A stretch of DNA of 64,000 nucleotides from Pseudoneobacillus sp042683745 (GTDB taxonomy: Bacteria > Bacillota > Bacilli > Bacillales > Cytobacillaceae), in contig NZ_JBHUJX010000008.1 of the NCBI RefSeq assembly GCF_042683745.1, positions 496,001 to 560,000 on the forward strand, given 5' to 3'. This document shows positions 52,796-62,358 of this stretch, in pieces. The position numbers and the translations under genes were made by a program. The notes below the pieces were generated by a model, which was given only the letters and a program-made list of their open reading frames with translations, did no database searches and was not told the origin of the DNA. Every line of letters starts with the position of its first letter. The stretch's first letter is position 1.

Positions 52796-54067
52796 TTAAT
52801 TTTCTTCAGCACTAATTTCACTAGAATCTTTATTTGTAGGGAATTTAAAGAGAAAGGTGGTCCCAACTCCTACTTCACTTTCCACTTTAATTGACCCCTT
52901 CATCGCACGAACAATACTGTAAACTACCATCATTCCAAGACCAGTTCCACCAGAACCTTTTGTTGAATAATAAGGTTCTCCTAATCGGTCAAGCTGATCT
53001 TTAGACATTCCAATTCCAGTATCCTTTATATAAATGGATATACAATTTCGAGTGAATTCCGTACTGATATTTAAATATCCACCGTTTGGCATAGATTCAA
53101 CAGCATTTTTACAAACATTAATAAAAACTTGACGAAATTTTTGCCTATCACCTTGTATAAAGCCAACCACTGAAAAATCAGTTGTAATTTGGACAGAGTT
53201 TTGATTAGCCATTGGTTGTAAAATTGAAATGACCTGCTGTAGCTCTTTCTTAACATTGAGATTTTCATTATGTACGAGCGAAGGCTTTGCAAAAGTCAAA
53301 TAATCTTGTATAACTCTCTCAGCAGCCTTAAGTTCTTCTTTAACAATGGCAAGATAATCATCTTGTTGTTTTCTTGTTAAATATCCATCTTGAAGTAATT
53401 GAACAAAGCCTATCGCTGCGGTTAATGGATTTCGTATTTCATGGGAAATGGCGGCTCCCATTTGTTCAACTGCCTGTAGCTTTTCGGTTTTAATTAGCTG
53501 ACTTCTCATTTTTAAATTTCTTTGGAAAAACTCGATACCATATGAAACAATTCCAATTCCTAGAGCTGGAACAATGAGATAAGCAAAGTATAGGTCAAAC
53601 CAATTCTTAATTGGTATCGCTATTTGTATGGCCGTTGCAGTCATCATTGAGAATAGTATACCAATTAAAATTGAATAAGTGATTCGTTTATTTGTGGTTT
53701 GGCGTATAAACCAAGGATACATTCTCCAAAAAAGAATGGCATAAGTAACATAAAGTCCTAAAGTGAGAAAGAAACCAGTATTAATCCCATAGAAAGATCT
53801 AATTACTACTACAACCAATGATAGAAAAGGAGCTAATCCTAGATATAGGCCTCCAACAACATAAGGAATTAATCGTAAGTCAAAATGTAAGGATGGACTA
53901 CTAGAATACGAGAATTGGATGCATGTCCATATCAAAACAATGATTAGAATAATAAAAGGATACTTTGAAATGGTCGCTTTCTTGTTCCGATCCGCTAATA
54001 CTAAACTAAAAAAAAGGAAAAAGATTAATAAAGAAAGATTTGAAAGAAGATGTTTCGTTATTTCCAA
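52796..54067 (-). CDS. KinB-like sporulation histidine kinase
   Basis: About 423 aa. The N-terminal half has six or so membrane helices (residues 5-185) of the 5TM-5TMR_LYT type. The kinase core follows: H-box AISHEIRNPLTAAIGFVQLL (about 207-226), N-box NVCKNAVESMP (about 317-327), G1 DTGIGMS and G2 GSGGTGLGM. The lack of PAS domains and the overall plan match KinB, a phosphorelay kinase that phosphorylates Spo0F. TTG 54067 is chosen: GGAAGGTGAG lies about 6 nt upstream, whereas the ATG at 54127 has none and would add a polar extension. No response regulator is adjacent, as expected for a phosphorelay kinase. The paralogue identity within the kinB group is uncertain. Confidence 0.8.
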   Translation of the reverse strand: MEITKHLLSNLSLLIFFLFFSLVLADRNKKATISKYPFIILIIVLIWTCIQFSYSSSPSLHFDLRLIPYVVGGLYLGLAPFLSLVVVVIRSFYGINTGFFLTLGLYVTYAILFWRMYPWFIRQTTNKRITYSILIGILFSMMTATAIQIAIPIKNWFDLYFAYLIVPALGIGIVSYGIEFFQRNLKMRSQLIKTEKLQAVEQMGAAISHEIRNPLTAAIGFVQLLQDGYLTRKQQDDYLAIVKEELKAAERVIQDYLTFAKPSLVHNENLNVKKELQQVISILQPMANQNSVQITTDFSVVGFIQGDRQKFRQVFINVCKNAVESMPNGGYLNISTEFTRNCISIYIKDTGIGMSKDQLDRLGEPYYSTKGSGGTGLGMMVVYSIVRAMKGSIKVESEVGVGTTFLFKFPTNKDSSEISAEEN

Positions 54068-54195
54068 AGGTCTCACCTTCCAAAGGGCTATTAGAGAAAG
54101 TTTACAGGTATTTTTACCCATATTCAAGAGAATTTAATTAATTTTTAAAATATTTAGTATTTACTATTAGTACTAAGTAATAAACAATGATGGAA

Positions 54196-54226
54196 TTAGG
54201 CCGATTACACTTATGAATCGGCCTAA
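54196..54226 (-). terminator. Hairpin between rqcH and the kinase gene
   Basis: A perfect 11-bp stem (TTAGGCCGATT with AATCGGCCTAA) with a 9-nt loop. The U-tract on the minus strand is short, so the termination strength is uncertain. Confidence 0.6.
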
Positions 54227-54232
54227 ACAAGA

Positions 54233-55945
54233 TTATTTCATTTTTAAAGAAAGAATTTTATCTTCATCAGGAGTTACATGAATCGTTTGTTGATTGTCAT
54301 AAATAACAAATCCAGGTTTAGCACCATTCGGTTTTTTCACATGACGAACCTTTGTGTAATCAACTGGGACAGAGCTTGAAAGTCTAGCTTTACTAAAGTA
54401 TGCTGCCAGTATAGCAGCTTCTATGATGGTTTCCTCATTAGGATTTTTACTACGGATGACAACATGGGAACCAGGTATATCTTTTGTATGGAACCATATC
54501 TCATCCCTTGCTGCAAGCTTATTTGTCAAATAATCATTTTGTTTATTATTTTTTCCTACTAATATTTCTGTTCCATCGCTTGCTGTGTAAGTCTCTAGGT
54601 GAGGCTTATTTGAAATAGCACTTTTAATTTTCTTTTTCTGTCTTTCACGAATATATCCTTCTTCTACAAGTTCTTCGCGAATTTCCGCAATATCCCTTAT
54701 TGATGCTGCCATTAGCTGTTGTTGGAGAGCTTCAAAATATAATAGTTCATTTTCCGCTAATCGAATTTGTTCTTTCACAATTTCAATAGAATTTTTAGCT
54801 TTTTGGTATTTTGAAAAATACTTTTGTGCATTATCTGATGGAGATTTTAATGGATCTAAAGGAATAATAACGGTTGCCCCGTTTTCGTCATAGTAATTAA
54901 TAACCTCAATTTCTTGCAATCCTTTTTGGAGGGCATACATATTTGCGGTTAATAGTTCACCATATAGTTGGTATTCATCCGCTTTGTTTGCATCCTCTAA
55001 AGTAGATTTCAGCTTTTTAATTTTATTTTCATTTTTATCCTTTTCATTTTGAATAAAACGCTCTAAATCATTAGCTTGTTGCTTCACGCGATCACGTTCT
55101 GCTTTTCCAAAATAGTAGCGGTCTAACATTTCACTTAATAGTGTAAATTGTTTTACTTCACCCTTCATATGATTAAGTGGAAAAAAATAAAAGGCTTCTT
55201 TCTGAGTATTCATTGTAATAGATGGTTGAATTTTCCCGTTTTTAATTTGTTGGACAATATCCATAAATGCTTTCGGTAAAGTTATTCGATTTGCTAACCC
55301 AGATTGAAAAATGATTTCACGTGCAAATATAGGTGAAATTCCTGCAATCTGTTCTACTAATTGCTTATCAATTTTTCCAGCATTAAAGTCTATTTTTTTT
55401 AAAACATCGATTTCTTCCATCTCAAATGGATTTAATTTATCCTGACTTGGAGGAAGTACGTATGGTTGTCCAGGCAATATAGCGCGATGACTATTTACTG
55501 CGTAAGAAACATGCTTAACACTATCAAGAATCATATTTTTTTCTTTGTCAATTAGAATGATATTGCTATGTCTTCCCATAATTTCTATTATCAGTTTTTT
55601 TAAACTTATATCCCCTAACTCATTTCTTCCTTTGACTTCAATAGCGACCATACGATCAAGTCCGATTTGATAAATATCTTCAATAATGGCCCCTTCTAAG
55701 TGCTTGCGAAGGAGCATGCAAAACATCGGTGGTTCACTAGGATTCTCATAAGATTCATTCGTTAGCTGTACCCTGGAATAGCTGGGATGGGCGGAGAGCA
55801 ATAATTTGTGATTCTTTCCATTTGCACGAATTTGTAGAATGATTTCATTTTTAAAAGGCTGATATATTTTATTAATTCGACCTCCTAATAAGGTGGCGGA
55901 AATTTCCTCTGTCATTATTTTTGTAAATAGACCGTCAAAAGACAT
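54233..55945 (-). CDS. rqcH: Ribosome quality control factor RqcH (NEMF/Rqc2 homologue)
   Basis: 570 aa. NFACT-N domain at the N terminus (MSFDGLFTKIMTEEISATLLGGRI) containing the GLDRMVAI motif, whose Asp-Arg pair at about 97-98 is needed for tRNA-Ala recruitment. Helix-hairpin segments and a long coiled coil follow (about 285-420), then the NFACT-R domain (GSHVVIRSKNPNEETIIEAAILAAYFS, about 490-515). It adds C-terminal Ala tails to stalled nascent chains on 50S subunits. Older names are FbpA or YloA, fibronectin-binding. The second ATG is chosen for spacing from AGAGG. Confidence 0.93.
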   Translation of the reverse strand: MSFDGLFTKIMTEEISATLLGGRINKIYQPFKNEIILQIRANGKNHKLLLSAHPSYSRVQLTNESYENPSEPPMFCMLLRKHLEGAIIEDIYQIGLDRMVAIEVKGRNELGDISLKKLIIEIMGRHSNIILIDKEKNMILDSVKHVSYAVNSHRAILPGQPYVLPPSQDKLNPFEMEEIDVLKKIDFNAGKIDKQLVEQIAGISPIFAREIIFQSGLANRITLPKAFMDIVQQIKNGKIQPSITMNTQKEAFYFFPLNHMKGEVKQFTLLSEMLDRYYFGKAERDRVKQQANDLERFIQNEKDKNENKIKKLKSTLEDANKADEYQLYGELLTANMYALQKGLQEIEVINYYDENGATVIIPLDPLKSPSDNAQKYFSKYQKAKNSIEIVKEQIRLAENELLYFEALQQQLMAASIRDIAEIREELVEEGYIRERQKKKIKSAISNKPHLETYTASDGTEILVGKNNKQNDYLTNKLAARDEIWFHTKDIPGSHVVIRSKNPNEETIIEAAILAAYFSKARLSSSVPVDYTKVRHVKKPNGAKPGFVIYDNQQTIHVTPDEDKILSLKMK

Positions 55946-56009
55946 GTAAAACATCCTCTACTTTATTTTTTTTATTAGATAAGAAAGAATAACTTTTCGA
56001 TTTCGAAAA

Positions 56010-56058
56010 TTGTCCAGCGCAAGCGTCCTCGCCCCTCGACAGGCAAATGCGCTTTTCT
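56010..56058. repeat. Dispersed structured intergenic repeat, copy 4 (short)
   Basis: It begins TTGTCCAGCGCAAGCGTCCT, identical to the copy 3 left end, and ends AAATGCGCTTTTC. The interior is almost gone, so it looks like an internal deletion derivative. It lies in the divergent gap between rqcH and yloB. Confidence 0.65.
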
Positions 56059-56184
56059 ACGTTTCCTTATTATATTTTAAACTCCCTATCTTATTTTAGC
56101 ATTAATATGGACTTGCCTGAATATGCTTTCTTTAGAGTAAGGACAAACTTGCAGAAATACATTAAAGGGAAGTGAGATAGCAGG

Positions 56185-58863
56185 ATGAAATTTCACGAAA
56201 TGTCGGAAAAAGATATCGAAAAAGCATTAGATACTGATTTTTCGGCAGGATTATCAGACAAACAGGTCGAGCAAAGGTTGAAGCAGCAAGGGCTGAATGA
56301 ACTTCAGGAAGGAGAAAAGCAATCTGCTTTACTCTTATTTTTCAGTCAATTTAAAGATTTTATGGTTTTAGTGTTACTAGCAGCGACGCTGTTATCAGGA
56401 TTTCTAGGGGAATACATTGATGCTATTGCCATCATTTCTATTGTGATTATTAATGGAATATTAGGTTTTTTTCAAGAAAGAAAGGCGGAAAAATCTTTAC
56501 AAGCTTTAAAGGAATTGTCTGCTCCACAAGTTCAAGTTCTACGAGAACGCGCTTGGAAAAAAATCCCTTCTAAAGAGCTAGTAGTGGGAGATATCATAAA
56601 ATTTACTAGTGGTGATCGCATTGGTGCAGATATTAGGCTTATTCAAACAACCAGTTTAGAAATTGAAGAATCAGCATTGACAGGAGAGTCCGTTCCTGTA
56701 CAAAAACATACGAGTCAATTGAGAGCAAAGGATCTTGGTATTGGGGACATGGAGAATATTGCTTTCATGGGAACGATGGTAACGAGGGGAAGCGGGATGG
56801 GTGTTGTCATCGCAACAGGAATGAAAACAGCGATGGGACAAATTGCAGACCTTCTCCAAAAAGCAGAAACGATGGAAACTCCATTACAAAGAAGATTAGA
56901 GCAGTTAGGTAAAATTTTAATTACAACAGCATTACTTTTAACTGTATTAGTTGTTGCCGTTGGTGTGTTACAAGGTCATGATTTATACACGATGTTTTTA
57001 GCTGGAGTATCTTTGGCAGTTGCTGCCATCCCAGAAGGATTGCCAGCCATTGTAACGGTTGCATTATCACTTGGCGTCCAAAAAATGATTAAAAAGAATG
57101 CGATTGTTCGAAAATTACCAGCAGTTGAAACACTTGGATGTGCTTCAGTTATTTGCTCAGATAAAACAGGTACGATGACCCAAAACAAGATGACTGTCAC
57201 ACATTTATGGAGTGGTGGAAAAACGTGGAGAGTCGATGGTGTTGGTTATGAACCTGCGGGGAATTTTTTAAGAAACGATGAAGTAATCGATATAAAGAAA
57301 GAAAAAGCATTACAACAGTTATTGATGTTTGGAATCCTTTGTAACCATGCCAATCTTACAATGAAGGACGACGAATATATATTAGATGGGGATCCGACAG
57401 AAGGTGCTTTACTTGTTAGTGCAATGAAAGCAGGATTTGACCGAAATAATCTTTTAAAACAATACGAAATTATTAAAGAGTTTCCTTTTGATTCTGCTAG
57501 AAAAATGATGAGTGTGATTGTGAAAGATACAAACGGACGAGAATTCATTGTGACAAAAGGAGCTCCAGATGTTCTTATTAGTTTAAGCGAGTCTATACTC
57601 ATTAATGAAAAGATTGTTCACATGTCAAAAGATAATAAAAGTGATGTGCAAAATGCGATTAATGATCTTGCTTCACAAGCGCTAAGAACGATGGCTATAA
57701 GCTATAAGCCTGTTTCAGGAAATGCTCTTTCATTATCTGAAAAGGATGCTGAAAAGGATTTAATCTTTATCGGTTTACAAGGAATGATTGATCCACCAAG
57801 ACCAGAAGTTAAAGATGCGGTAAAGGAATGTAGAGAAGCAGGCATTAAAACTGTCATGATCACAGGCGATCATATCATCACTGCAAAAGCAATTGCTAAA
57901 CAGTTAGGTATTTTAACAAAAAATAGTAAGGTTCTTGATGGTAAGGCATTATCTCAAATGAGTGTGGATGAATTAGAAGAGGTTGTTGAAGATGTATCCG
58001 TATTTGCTCGTGTATCGCCAGAACATAAATTAAAAATCGTTAAAGCTCTCCAAAATAGAGGACATATTGTCGCTATGACCGGTGATGGGGTAAACGATGC
58101 GCCTGCAATTAAAGCAGCAGATATTGGAGTAGCGATGGGAATAACGGGCACTGATGTAGCAAAAGAAGCCTCATCATTAGTCCTGCTAGATGATAATTTT
58201 GCAACTATAAAAGCAGCAATCAAAGAAGGGCGAAATATTTATGAGAACATTCGAAAGTTTATTCGCTATTTATTAGCATCGAATGTAGGAGAAATACTAG
58301 TTATGTTGTTTGCGATGTTACTAGGATTACCTTTACCGTTAGTACCAATCCAAATCCTGTGGGTCAATCTTGTAACAGATGGTCTACCAGCAATGGCTCT
58401 AGGTTTAGATAAACCGGAAGATGATGTAATGAAACGTGGCCCAAGACATCCGAAAGAAGGTGTTTTTGCAAGGGGGCTAGGATGGAAGGTTATATCTAGA
58501 GGGTTTCTTATTGGTGCAATGACATTGATTGCGTTTATGATCACTTATCATCGTGATCCCGATAATCTTGTATATGCCCAAACGATTGCCTTTGCTACAT
58601 TAGTAATGGCACAATTGATTCATGTATTTGATTGCCGTAGTGAGAAATCCGTTTTATCTAGAAACCCATTTGGGAATCCTTATTTAGTGTGGTCAGTCAT
58701 TTCTTCCGTAATCCTGATGCTAATCGTTATCTATTTTCCGACATTACAACCTATTTTCCATACGGTGCCAATTGAAGGAAGGGATTGGTTATTAGTTCTT
58801 GGATTGTCTTCTATTCCAACTTTTTTATTGGCTGGTTCATTTTTGGTAAGAAAAACAAAATAA
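56185..58863 (+). CDS. yloB: P-type Ca2+-transporting ATPase (YloB)
   Basis: 892 aa, type IIA P-ATPase (SERCA/PMR1-like). Phosphorylation motif CSDKTGTMTQNKMTV (about 326-340), actuator TGES in LTGESVP (about 167-173), hinge MTGDGVNDAPAIKAADIG (about 630-647), and the M4 motif AAIPEGLPA (about 280-288). Ten membrane helices are expected. It pumps calcium out of the cytoplasm; B. subtilis YloB is linked to sporulation. Its location upstream of yloC is conserved. The ribosome binding site is weak. Confidence 0.93.
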   Translation: MKFHEMSEKDIEKALDTDFSAGLSDKQVEQRLKQQGLNELQEGEKQSALLLFFSQFKDFMVLVLLAATLLSGFLGEYIDAIAIISIVIINGILGFFQERKAEKSLQALKELSAPQVQVLRERAWKKIPSKELVVGDIIKFTSGDRIGADIRLIQTTSLEIEESALTGESVPVQKHTSQLRAKDLGIGDMENIAFMGTMVTRGSGMGVVIATGMKTAMGQIADLLQKAETMETPLQRRLEQLGKILITTALLLTVLVVAVGVLQGHDLYTMFLAGVSLAVAAIPEGLPAIVTVALSLGVQKMIKKNAIVRKLPAVETLGCASVICSDKTGTMTQNKMTVTHLWSGGKTWRVDGVGYEPAGNFLRNDEVIDIKKEKALQQLLMFGILCNHANLTMKDDEYILDGDPTEGALLVSAMKAGFDRNNLLKQYEIIKEFPFDSARKMMSVIVKDTNGREFIVTKGAPDVLISLSESILINEKIVHMSKDNKSDVQNAINDLASQALRTMAISYKPVSGNALSLSEKDAEKDLIFIGLQGMIDPPRPEVKDAVKECREAGIKTVMITGDHIITAKAIAKQLGILTKNSKVLDGKALSQMSVDELEEVVEDVSVFARVSPEHKLKIVKALQNRGHIVAMTGDGVNDAPAIKAADIGVAMGITGTDVAKEASSLVLLDDNFATIKAAIKEGRNIYENIRKFIRYLLASNVGEILVMLFAMLLGLPLPLVPIQILWVNLVTDGLPAMALGLDKPEDDVMKRGPRHPKEGVFARGLGWKVISRGFLIGAMTLIAFMITYHRDPDNLVYAQTIAFATLVMAQLIHVFDCRSEKSVLSRNPFGNPYLVWSVISSVILMLIVIYFPTLQPIFHTVPIEGRDWLLVLGLSSIPTFLLAGSFLVRKTK

Positions 58864-58867
58864 ATTG

Positions 58868-58876
58868 TGGTATAAT
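58868..58876 (+). promoter_or_regulatory. Extended -10 promoter upstream of yloC
   Basis: TGGTATAAT (58868-58876) is a perfect extended -10 (TGnTATAAT). No good -35 is seen at 16-18 nt. Transcription would begin at about 58883, inside the following hairpin. Confidence 0.55.
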
Positions 58877-58878
58877 CC

Positions 58879-58916
58879 AAAAGGTAGTAGAGTGTACTCT
58901 ATTACCTTTTATTTTG
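58879..58916 (+). terminator. Long hairpin with T-tract after yloB
   Basis: A 15-bp stem (AAAAGGTAGTAGAGT at 58879-58893, its complement at 58896-58910 with one G-T pair) is followed by ATTTTGG. It could terminate yloB transcripts or act as an operator or attenuator for the extended -10 promoter just before it. Confidence 0.7.
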
Positions 58917-58952
58917 GAGAAAACGACTTCAGATGGGATGTGCATAGAGTAT

Positions 58953-59828
58953 ATGGTCAAGAGTATGACAGGTTTTGGACGAAGTCAAAAGGAATCAAAT
59001 GATTTTTCGGTAACAGTAGAAATGAAAACTGTTAATCATCGATTTTGTGAGTACCATATTCGAATGCCCCGACAACTACTAAGAATAGAAGAAAAAATAA
59101 AAAAACAGATAAGTGAATATGTTCAAAGAGGTAGAGTGGAAGTTTTCATAACATTAGAAGGAAATTCTGCCGTTCATAGAAAAGTGAGCATAGATTGGTC
59201 TCTCCTTGATGAATATTACCAATACATAATAAAAATTAAAGAGAAATACGAACTCCATGAAGATATCTCGATACATGATTTATTACAGCGTGAAGAATGG
59301 CTGCAAATAGATGAAGTGGAATCTGGTAATGATGAATTGGAGGAACTGGTCTTAAAAGGTGTTGAAGAAGCGGCTAATCAATTGTTGGGGATGAGAATTG
59401 TAGAAGGAAACGAACTTGAAATCGATATCAAAAAGCAGCTTTCTATTTTAGAAAATACAATTGAACAAGTAAAACAATTGTCTCCCTTAGTTGTCCAACA
59501 ATATAAAGAGCGTTTAGAAAAGCGAATTAAAGAATTTATATCGGGATCTATGGATGAACATCGTTTTATTACTGAGGTAGCTATATTTGCTGATAAGGTA
59601 GATATAAACGAAGAATTGACTAGATTAAATAGTCACATTCGGCAATTTGAAGTAACATTATTATTAAATGAACCGATTGGTAGGAAATTAGACTTCTTAT
59701 TGCAGGAAATGAATAGGGAAGTCAATACGATTGGCTCGAAAGCAAATGATGCTAAAATTGCCAAAGAAGTGATCGAAATGAAAAGTTTCCTTGAAAAACT
59801 GAAAGAACAAATACAGAATATTGAATAA
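58953..59828 (+). CDS. yloC: YicC family endoribonuclease-like protein (YloC)
   Basis: 291 aa, matching the B. subtilis length. Signatures are MVKSMTGFGR at the start, VEMKTVNHRFCEYHIRMP (about 22-39) and the C-terminal DFLLQEMNREVNTIGSKANDAKIAKEVIEMK stretch (about 248-278; key GSKA-DA residues). YicC proteins are metal-dependent RNases acting on specific RNAs. ATG 58953 is chosen for the conserved start; the ribosome binding site (GGGATG) is poor. It precedes remA, gmk and rpoZ in a conserved cluster. Confidence 0.9.
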   Translation: MVKSMTGFGRSQKESNDFSVTVEMKTVNHRFCEYHIRMPRQLLRIEEKIKKQISEYVQRGRVEVFITLEGNSAVHRKVSIDWSLLDEYYQYIIKIKEKYELHEDISIHDLLQREEWLQIDEVESGNDELEELVLKGVEEAANQLLGMRIVEGNELEIDIKKQLSILENTIEQVKQLSPLVVQQYKERLEKRIKEFISGSMDEHRFITEVAIFADKVDINEELTRLNSHIRQFEVTLLLNEPIGRKLDFLLQEMNREVNTIGSKANDAKIAKEVIEMKSFLEKLKEQIQNIE

Positions 59829-59887
59829 AACAGTTTAGAAATAGGAAATAGCGGTGAAAATAAATAACTGATGACAGGGGGATCATC

Positions 59888-60151
59888 ATGTCCATAAAAC
59901 TCATTAATATTGGCTTTGGAAACATCGTTTCTGCGAACCGTATCATTGCTATTGTAAGTCCTGAATCGGCTCCAATTAAACGTATTATACAAGATGCCCG
60001 AGACCGTGGTTCGTTAATCGATGCCACTTATGGTAGAAGAACACGTGCTGTTATCGTAATGGATAGTGATCATGTTATACTATCAGCTGTCCAGCCTGAG
60101 ACGGTTGCGGCACGATTAAATGACCGCGACGATATTATTGATGAAGGGTAG
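59888..60151 (+). CDS. remA: Extracellular matrix regulatory protein RemA
   Basis: 87 aa, the YlzA/RemA family DNA-binding protein. The highly conserved sequence MSIKLINIGFGNIVSANRI, the SPESAPIKRIIQDAR segment (24-38) and the YGRRTRAVIVMDSDHVILS stretch are all present. It activates matrix operons and osmoprotection genes in B. subtilis. CAGGGGGATC precedes the ATG. It is followed 9 nt later by gmk. Confidence 0.95.
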   Translation: MSIKLINIGFGNIVSANRIIAIVSPESAPIKRIIQDARDRGSLIDATYGRRTRAVIVMDSDHVILSAVQPETVAARLNDRDDIIDEG

Positions 60152-60160
60152 GATTTTTTC

Positions 60161-60775
60161 ATGCAAGAAAAAGGGTTATTAATTGTATTATCAGGACCAT
60201 CTGGGGTAGGAAAAGGAACGGTTCGAAAAGCCATTTTCTCTCAGCCTGATACTGAATTTGAATATTCGATCTCGATGACGACTCGATCACCGCGTGAAGG
60301 TGAAGTAGATGGTGTTGATTATTTCTATAAGTCACGAGAGGAATTCGAAGATTTAATAGAGAAAGATAAATTACTTGAGTATGCCGAATATGTTGGAAAT
60401 TATTATGGTACTCCTGTTGACTATGTAAGAGAAACTTTAGATTCAGGAAAAGATGTTTTTCTGGAGATTGAAGTAAAGGGTGCTAGACAAGTACGTAAAA
60501 AGTTTCCGGAAGGGTTGTTTATTTTTCTAATGCCTCCTAGTTTAGGGGAGTTAAAAAATAGAATTGTTACTCGTGGAACCGAAACAGAAGATTTAATTAC
60601 AAACCGTTTACTGACAGCCCGAGAAGAAATCGAAATGATGGACTTATATGATTATATCGTGGAAAATGATCAGGTGGACCTTGCATGTGAGCGCATTAAT
60701 GCTATTGTCAAAGCAGAGCATTGTCGACGTGAACGGGTTGAATATCGTTATAAAAAATTATTGGAGGTTGAATAA
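60161..60775 (+). CDS. gmk: Guanylate kinase
   Basis: 204 aa. P-loop LSGPSGVGKGTVRKAI (about 10-25), GMP-binding SMTTRSPREGEVDGVDYFY (about 38-56) and the EIEVKGARQVR segment (about 102-112). It phosphorylates GMP to GDP. It lies between remA and rpoZ as in B. subtilis, with GGGTAGG upstream. Confidence 0.96.
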   Translation: MQEKGLLIVLSGPSGVGKGTVRKAIFSQPDTEFEYSISMTTRSPREGEVDGVDYFYKSREEFEDLIEKDKLLEYAEYVGNYYGTPVDYVRETLDSGKDVFLEIEVKGARQVRKKFPEGLFIFLMPPSLGELKNRIVTRGTETEDLITNRLLTAREEIEMMDLYDYIVENDQVDLACERINAIVKAEHCRRERVEYRYKKLLEVE

Positions 60776-60778
60776 ATT

Positions 60779-60994
60779 ATGTTATATCCGTCAATTGACA
60801 ATTTATTAAATAAAATCGATTCGAAATATTCACTTGTATCTGTTGCAGCTAGACGAGCAAGAAAAATGCAACTTGGTGAAAGTCCAAGACTTTCAAAATA
60901 TGTTTCACACAAGTATGTTGGAAAAGCTTTAGAAGAAATCCACGCTGATGAATTAATCGTTGCAAAGAAAAACAATGAAACGCTAGGAGAGTAG
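60779..60994 (+). CDS. rpoZ: RNA polymerase omega subunit
   Basis: 71 aa. LYPSIDNLLNKIDSKYSLVSVAARRARKM is the family start (key residues SKYSLV and AARRAR). It helps assemble RNA polymerase by binding the beta' subunit. TTGGAGG upstream, 3 nt after gmk. It is followed by a terminator. Confidence 0.95.
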   Translation: MLYPSIDNLLNKIDSKYSLVSVAARRARKMQLGESPRLSKYVSHKYVGKALEEIHADELIVAKKNNETLGE

Positions 60995-61015
60995 TTTCAG
61001 GACATATTAAACAGG

Positions 61016-61050
61016 ATAACAACCTATAAATTGAGGTTGTTATTTTTGTT
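61016..61050 (+). terminator. Rho-independent terminator after rpoZ
   Basis: A 10-bp stem (ATAACAACCT with AGGTTGTTAT), 8-nt loop and a T-rich tail. Confidence 0.85.
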
Positions 61051-61146
61051 TAGCTCAATTCTGTTTTTCTTAAATGAAAAAGATGAAAATTTTCATTTCT
61101 TTTTGCATAATAGAGAAGAAGCTTCAATTTAGTAGGGGGTTTTCTT

Positions 61147-62358
61147 ATGTTACACAACAAAAAAATATTATTATGCGTCTCAGGTGGAATTGCTGTATAT
61201 AAGTCTGTAGCTTTGACTAGTAAATTAGTTCAAGCAGGTGCAGAAGTAAAAGTTATTTTAAGCCACTCAGCATCAAAATTTGTCAATCCATTAAGTTTTC
61301 AGGCACTGTCCCGAAACTTTGTTTATACAGATACTTTTGAAGAACATAATCCTAAGGTAATCTCTCATATTGATTTAGCAGATTGGGCAGATCTCGTTCT
61401 TATTGCACCAGCAACAGCAAACACCATCGGTAAACTTGCTAATGGAATTGCTGATGATATGATGACCACGACATTATTAGCCTCAACAGCACCAGTTTGG
61501 ATAGCCCCAGCCATGAATGTACATATGTATGACCATCCTGCTGTGAAAAACAATATAAACACGCTTTCTAAAATGGGTTATGGATTCATTGAGCCAAGCG
61601 AAGGATTCCTTGCTTGTGGGTATGTAGGAAAAGGGAGACTCGAAGAACCAGAAAGAATAGTAGAAATCTTATATGACTATTTCGATGATCATCATAAAAA
61701 TGATTTAGTAGGAAAGAAAATATTGGTGACTGCAGGTCCAACACGTGAAAAAATTGATCCAGTCCGTTATATTTCCAATCATTCAAGTGGTAAGATGGGA
61801 TTTGCCATTGCCGAAGAAGCGGTCAAATTAGGCGCTGAGGTTTATTTAGTTTCTGGACCAGTGTCCATCTCCCCACCTAAGAACGTTCATTATATATCAA
61901 TTGAAAGCGCGGAAGAAATGTATAATGAGGTATTTAAGCGTTATTCAGATATCGATATCGTAATAAAAACAGCTGCTGTTGCAGACTATCGTCCAAAAAA
62001 TCAATTCAATCAAAAAATCAAAAAACAACCAGGAGATCAGATACTTGAATTAGAACGCACAAAGGATATATTGATGGAATTAGGAAAACAAAAAGAACAG
62101 CAATTTCTAGTTGGCTTTGCAGCAGAAACAAATGATGTTGAGGACTATGCTAAGTCAAAATTAGAAAAGAAGAACGCAGATATGATTGTGGCTAACAATG
62201 TAACTATTGATGGAGCAGGTTTTGGAACAGATACAAATATTGTAACGATATACAAAAGGAGCGGTGAATGTATTTCATTACCACTTTTAACAAAAAATGA
62301 AGTTGCTAGGAAGCTATTGAATGAAATTTCTCTTGCGATAAAGGAAGGATTGGAATGA
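61147..62358 (+). CDS. coaBC: Bifunctional CoaBC (phosphopantothenoylcysteine decarboxylase/synthase)
   Basis: 403 aa. CoaC half: CVSGGIAVYKSVAL near the start, LIAPATANTIGKLANGIADD (about 84-103) and PAMNVHMYDHPAV (about 120-132; the PAMN motif, FMN enzyme). CoaB half from about 190: VTAGPTREKIDPVRYISNHSSGKMG. It carries out two steps of coenzyme A synthesis, complementing the PanE-like gene at the other end of the window. GGGGG precedes the ATG; its TGA overlaps the priA ATG. Confidence 0.95.
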   Translation: MLHNKKILLCVSGGIAVYKSVALTSKLVQAGAEVKVILSHSASKFVNPLSFQALSRNFVYTDTFEEHNPKVISHIDLADWADLVLIAPATANTIGKLANGIADDMMTTTLLASTAPVWIAPAMNVHMYDHPAVKNNINTLSKMGYGFIEPSEGFLACGYVGKGRLEEPERIVEILYDYFDDHHKNDLVGKKILVTAGPTREKIDPVRYISNHSSGKMGFAIAEEAVKLGAEVYLVSGPVSISPPKNVHYISIESAEEMYNEVFKRYSDIDIVIKTAAVADYRPKNQFNQKIKKQPGDQILELERTKDILMELGKQKEQQFLVGFAAETNDVEDYAKSKLEKKNADMIVANNVTIDGAGFGTDTNIVTIYKRSGECISLPLLTKNEVARKLLNEISLAIKEGLE

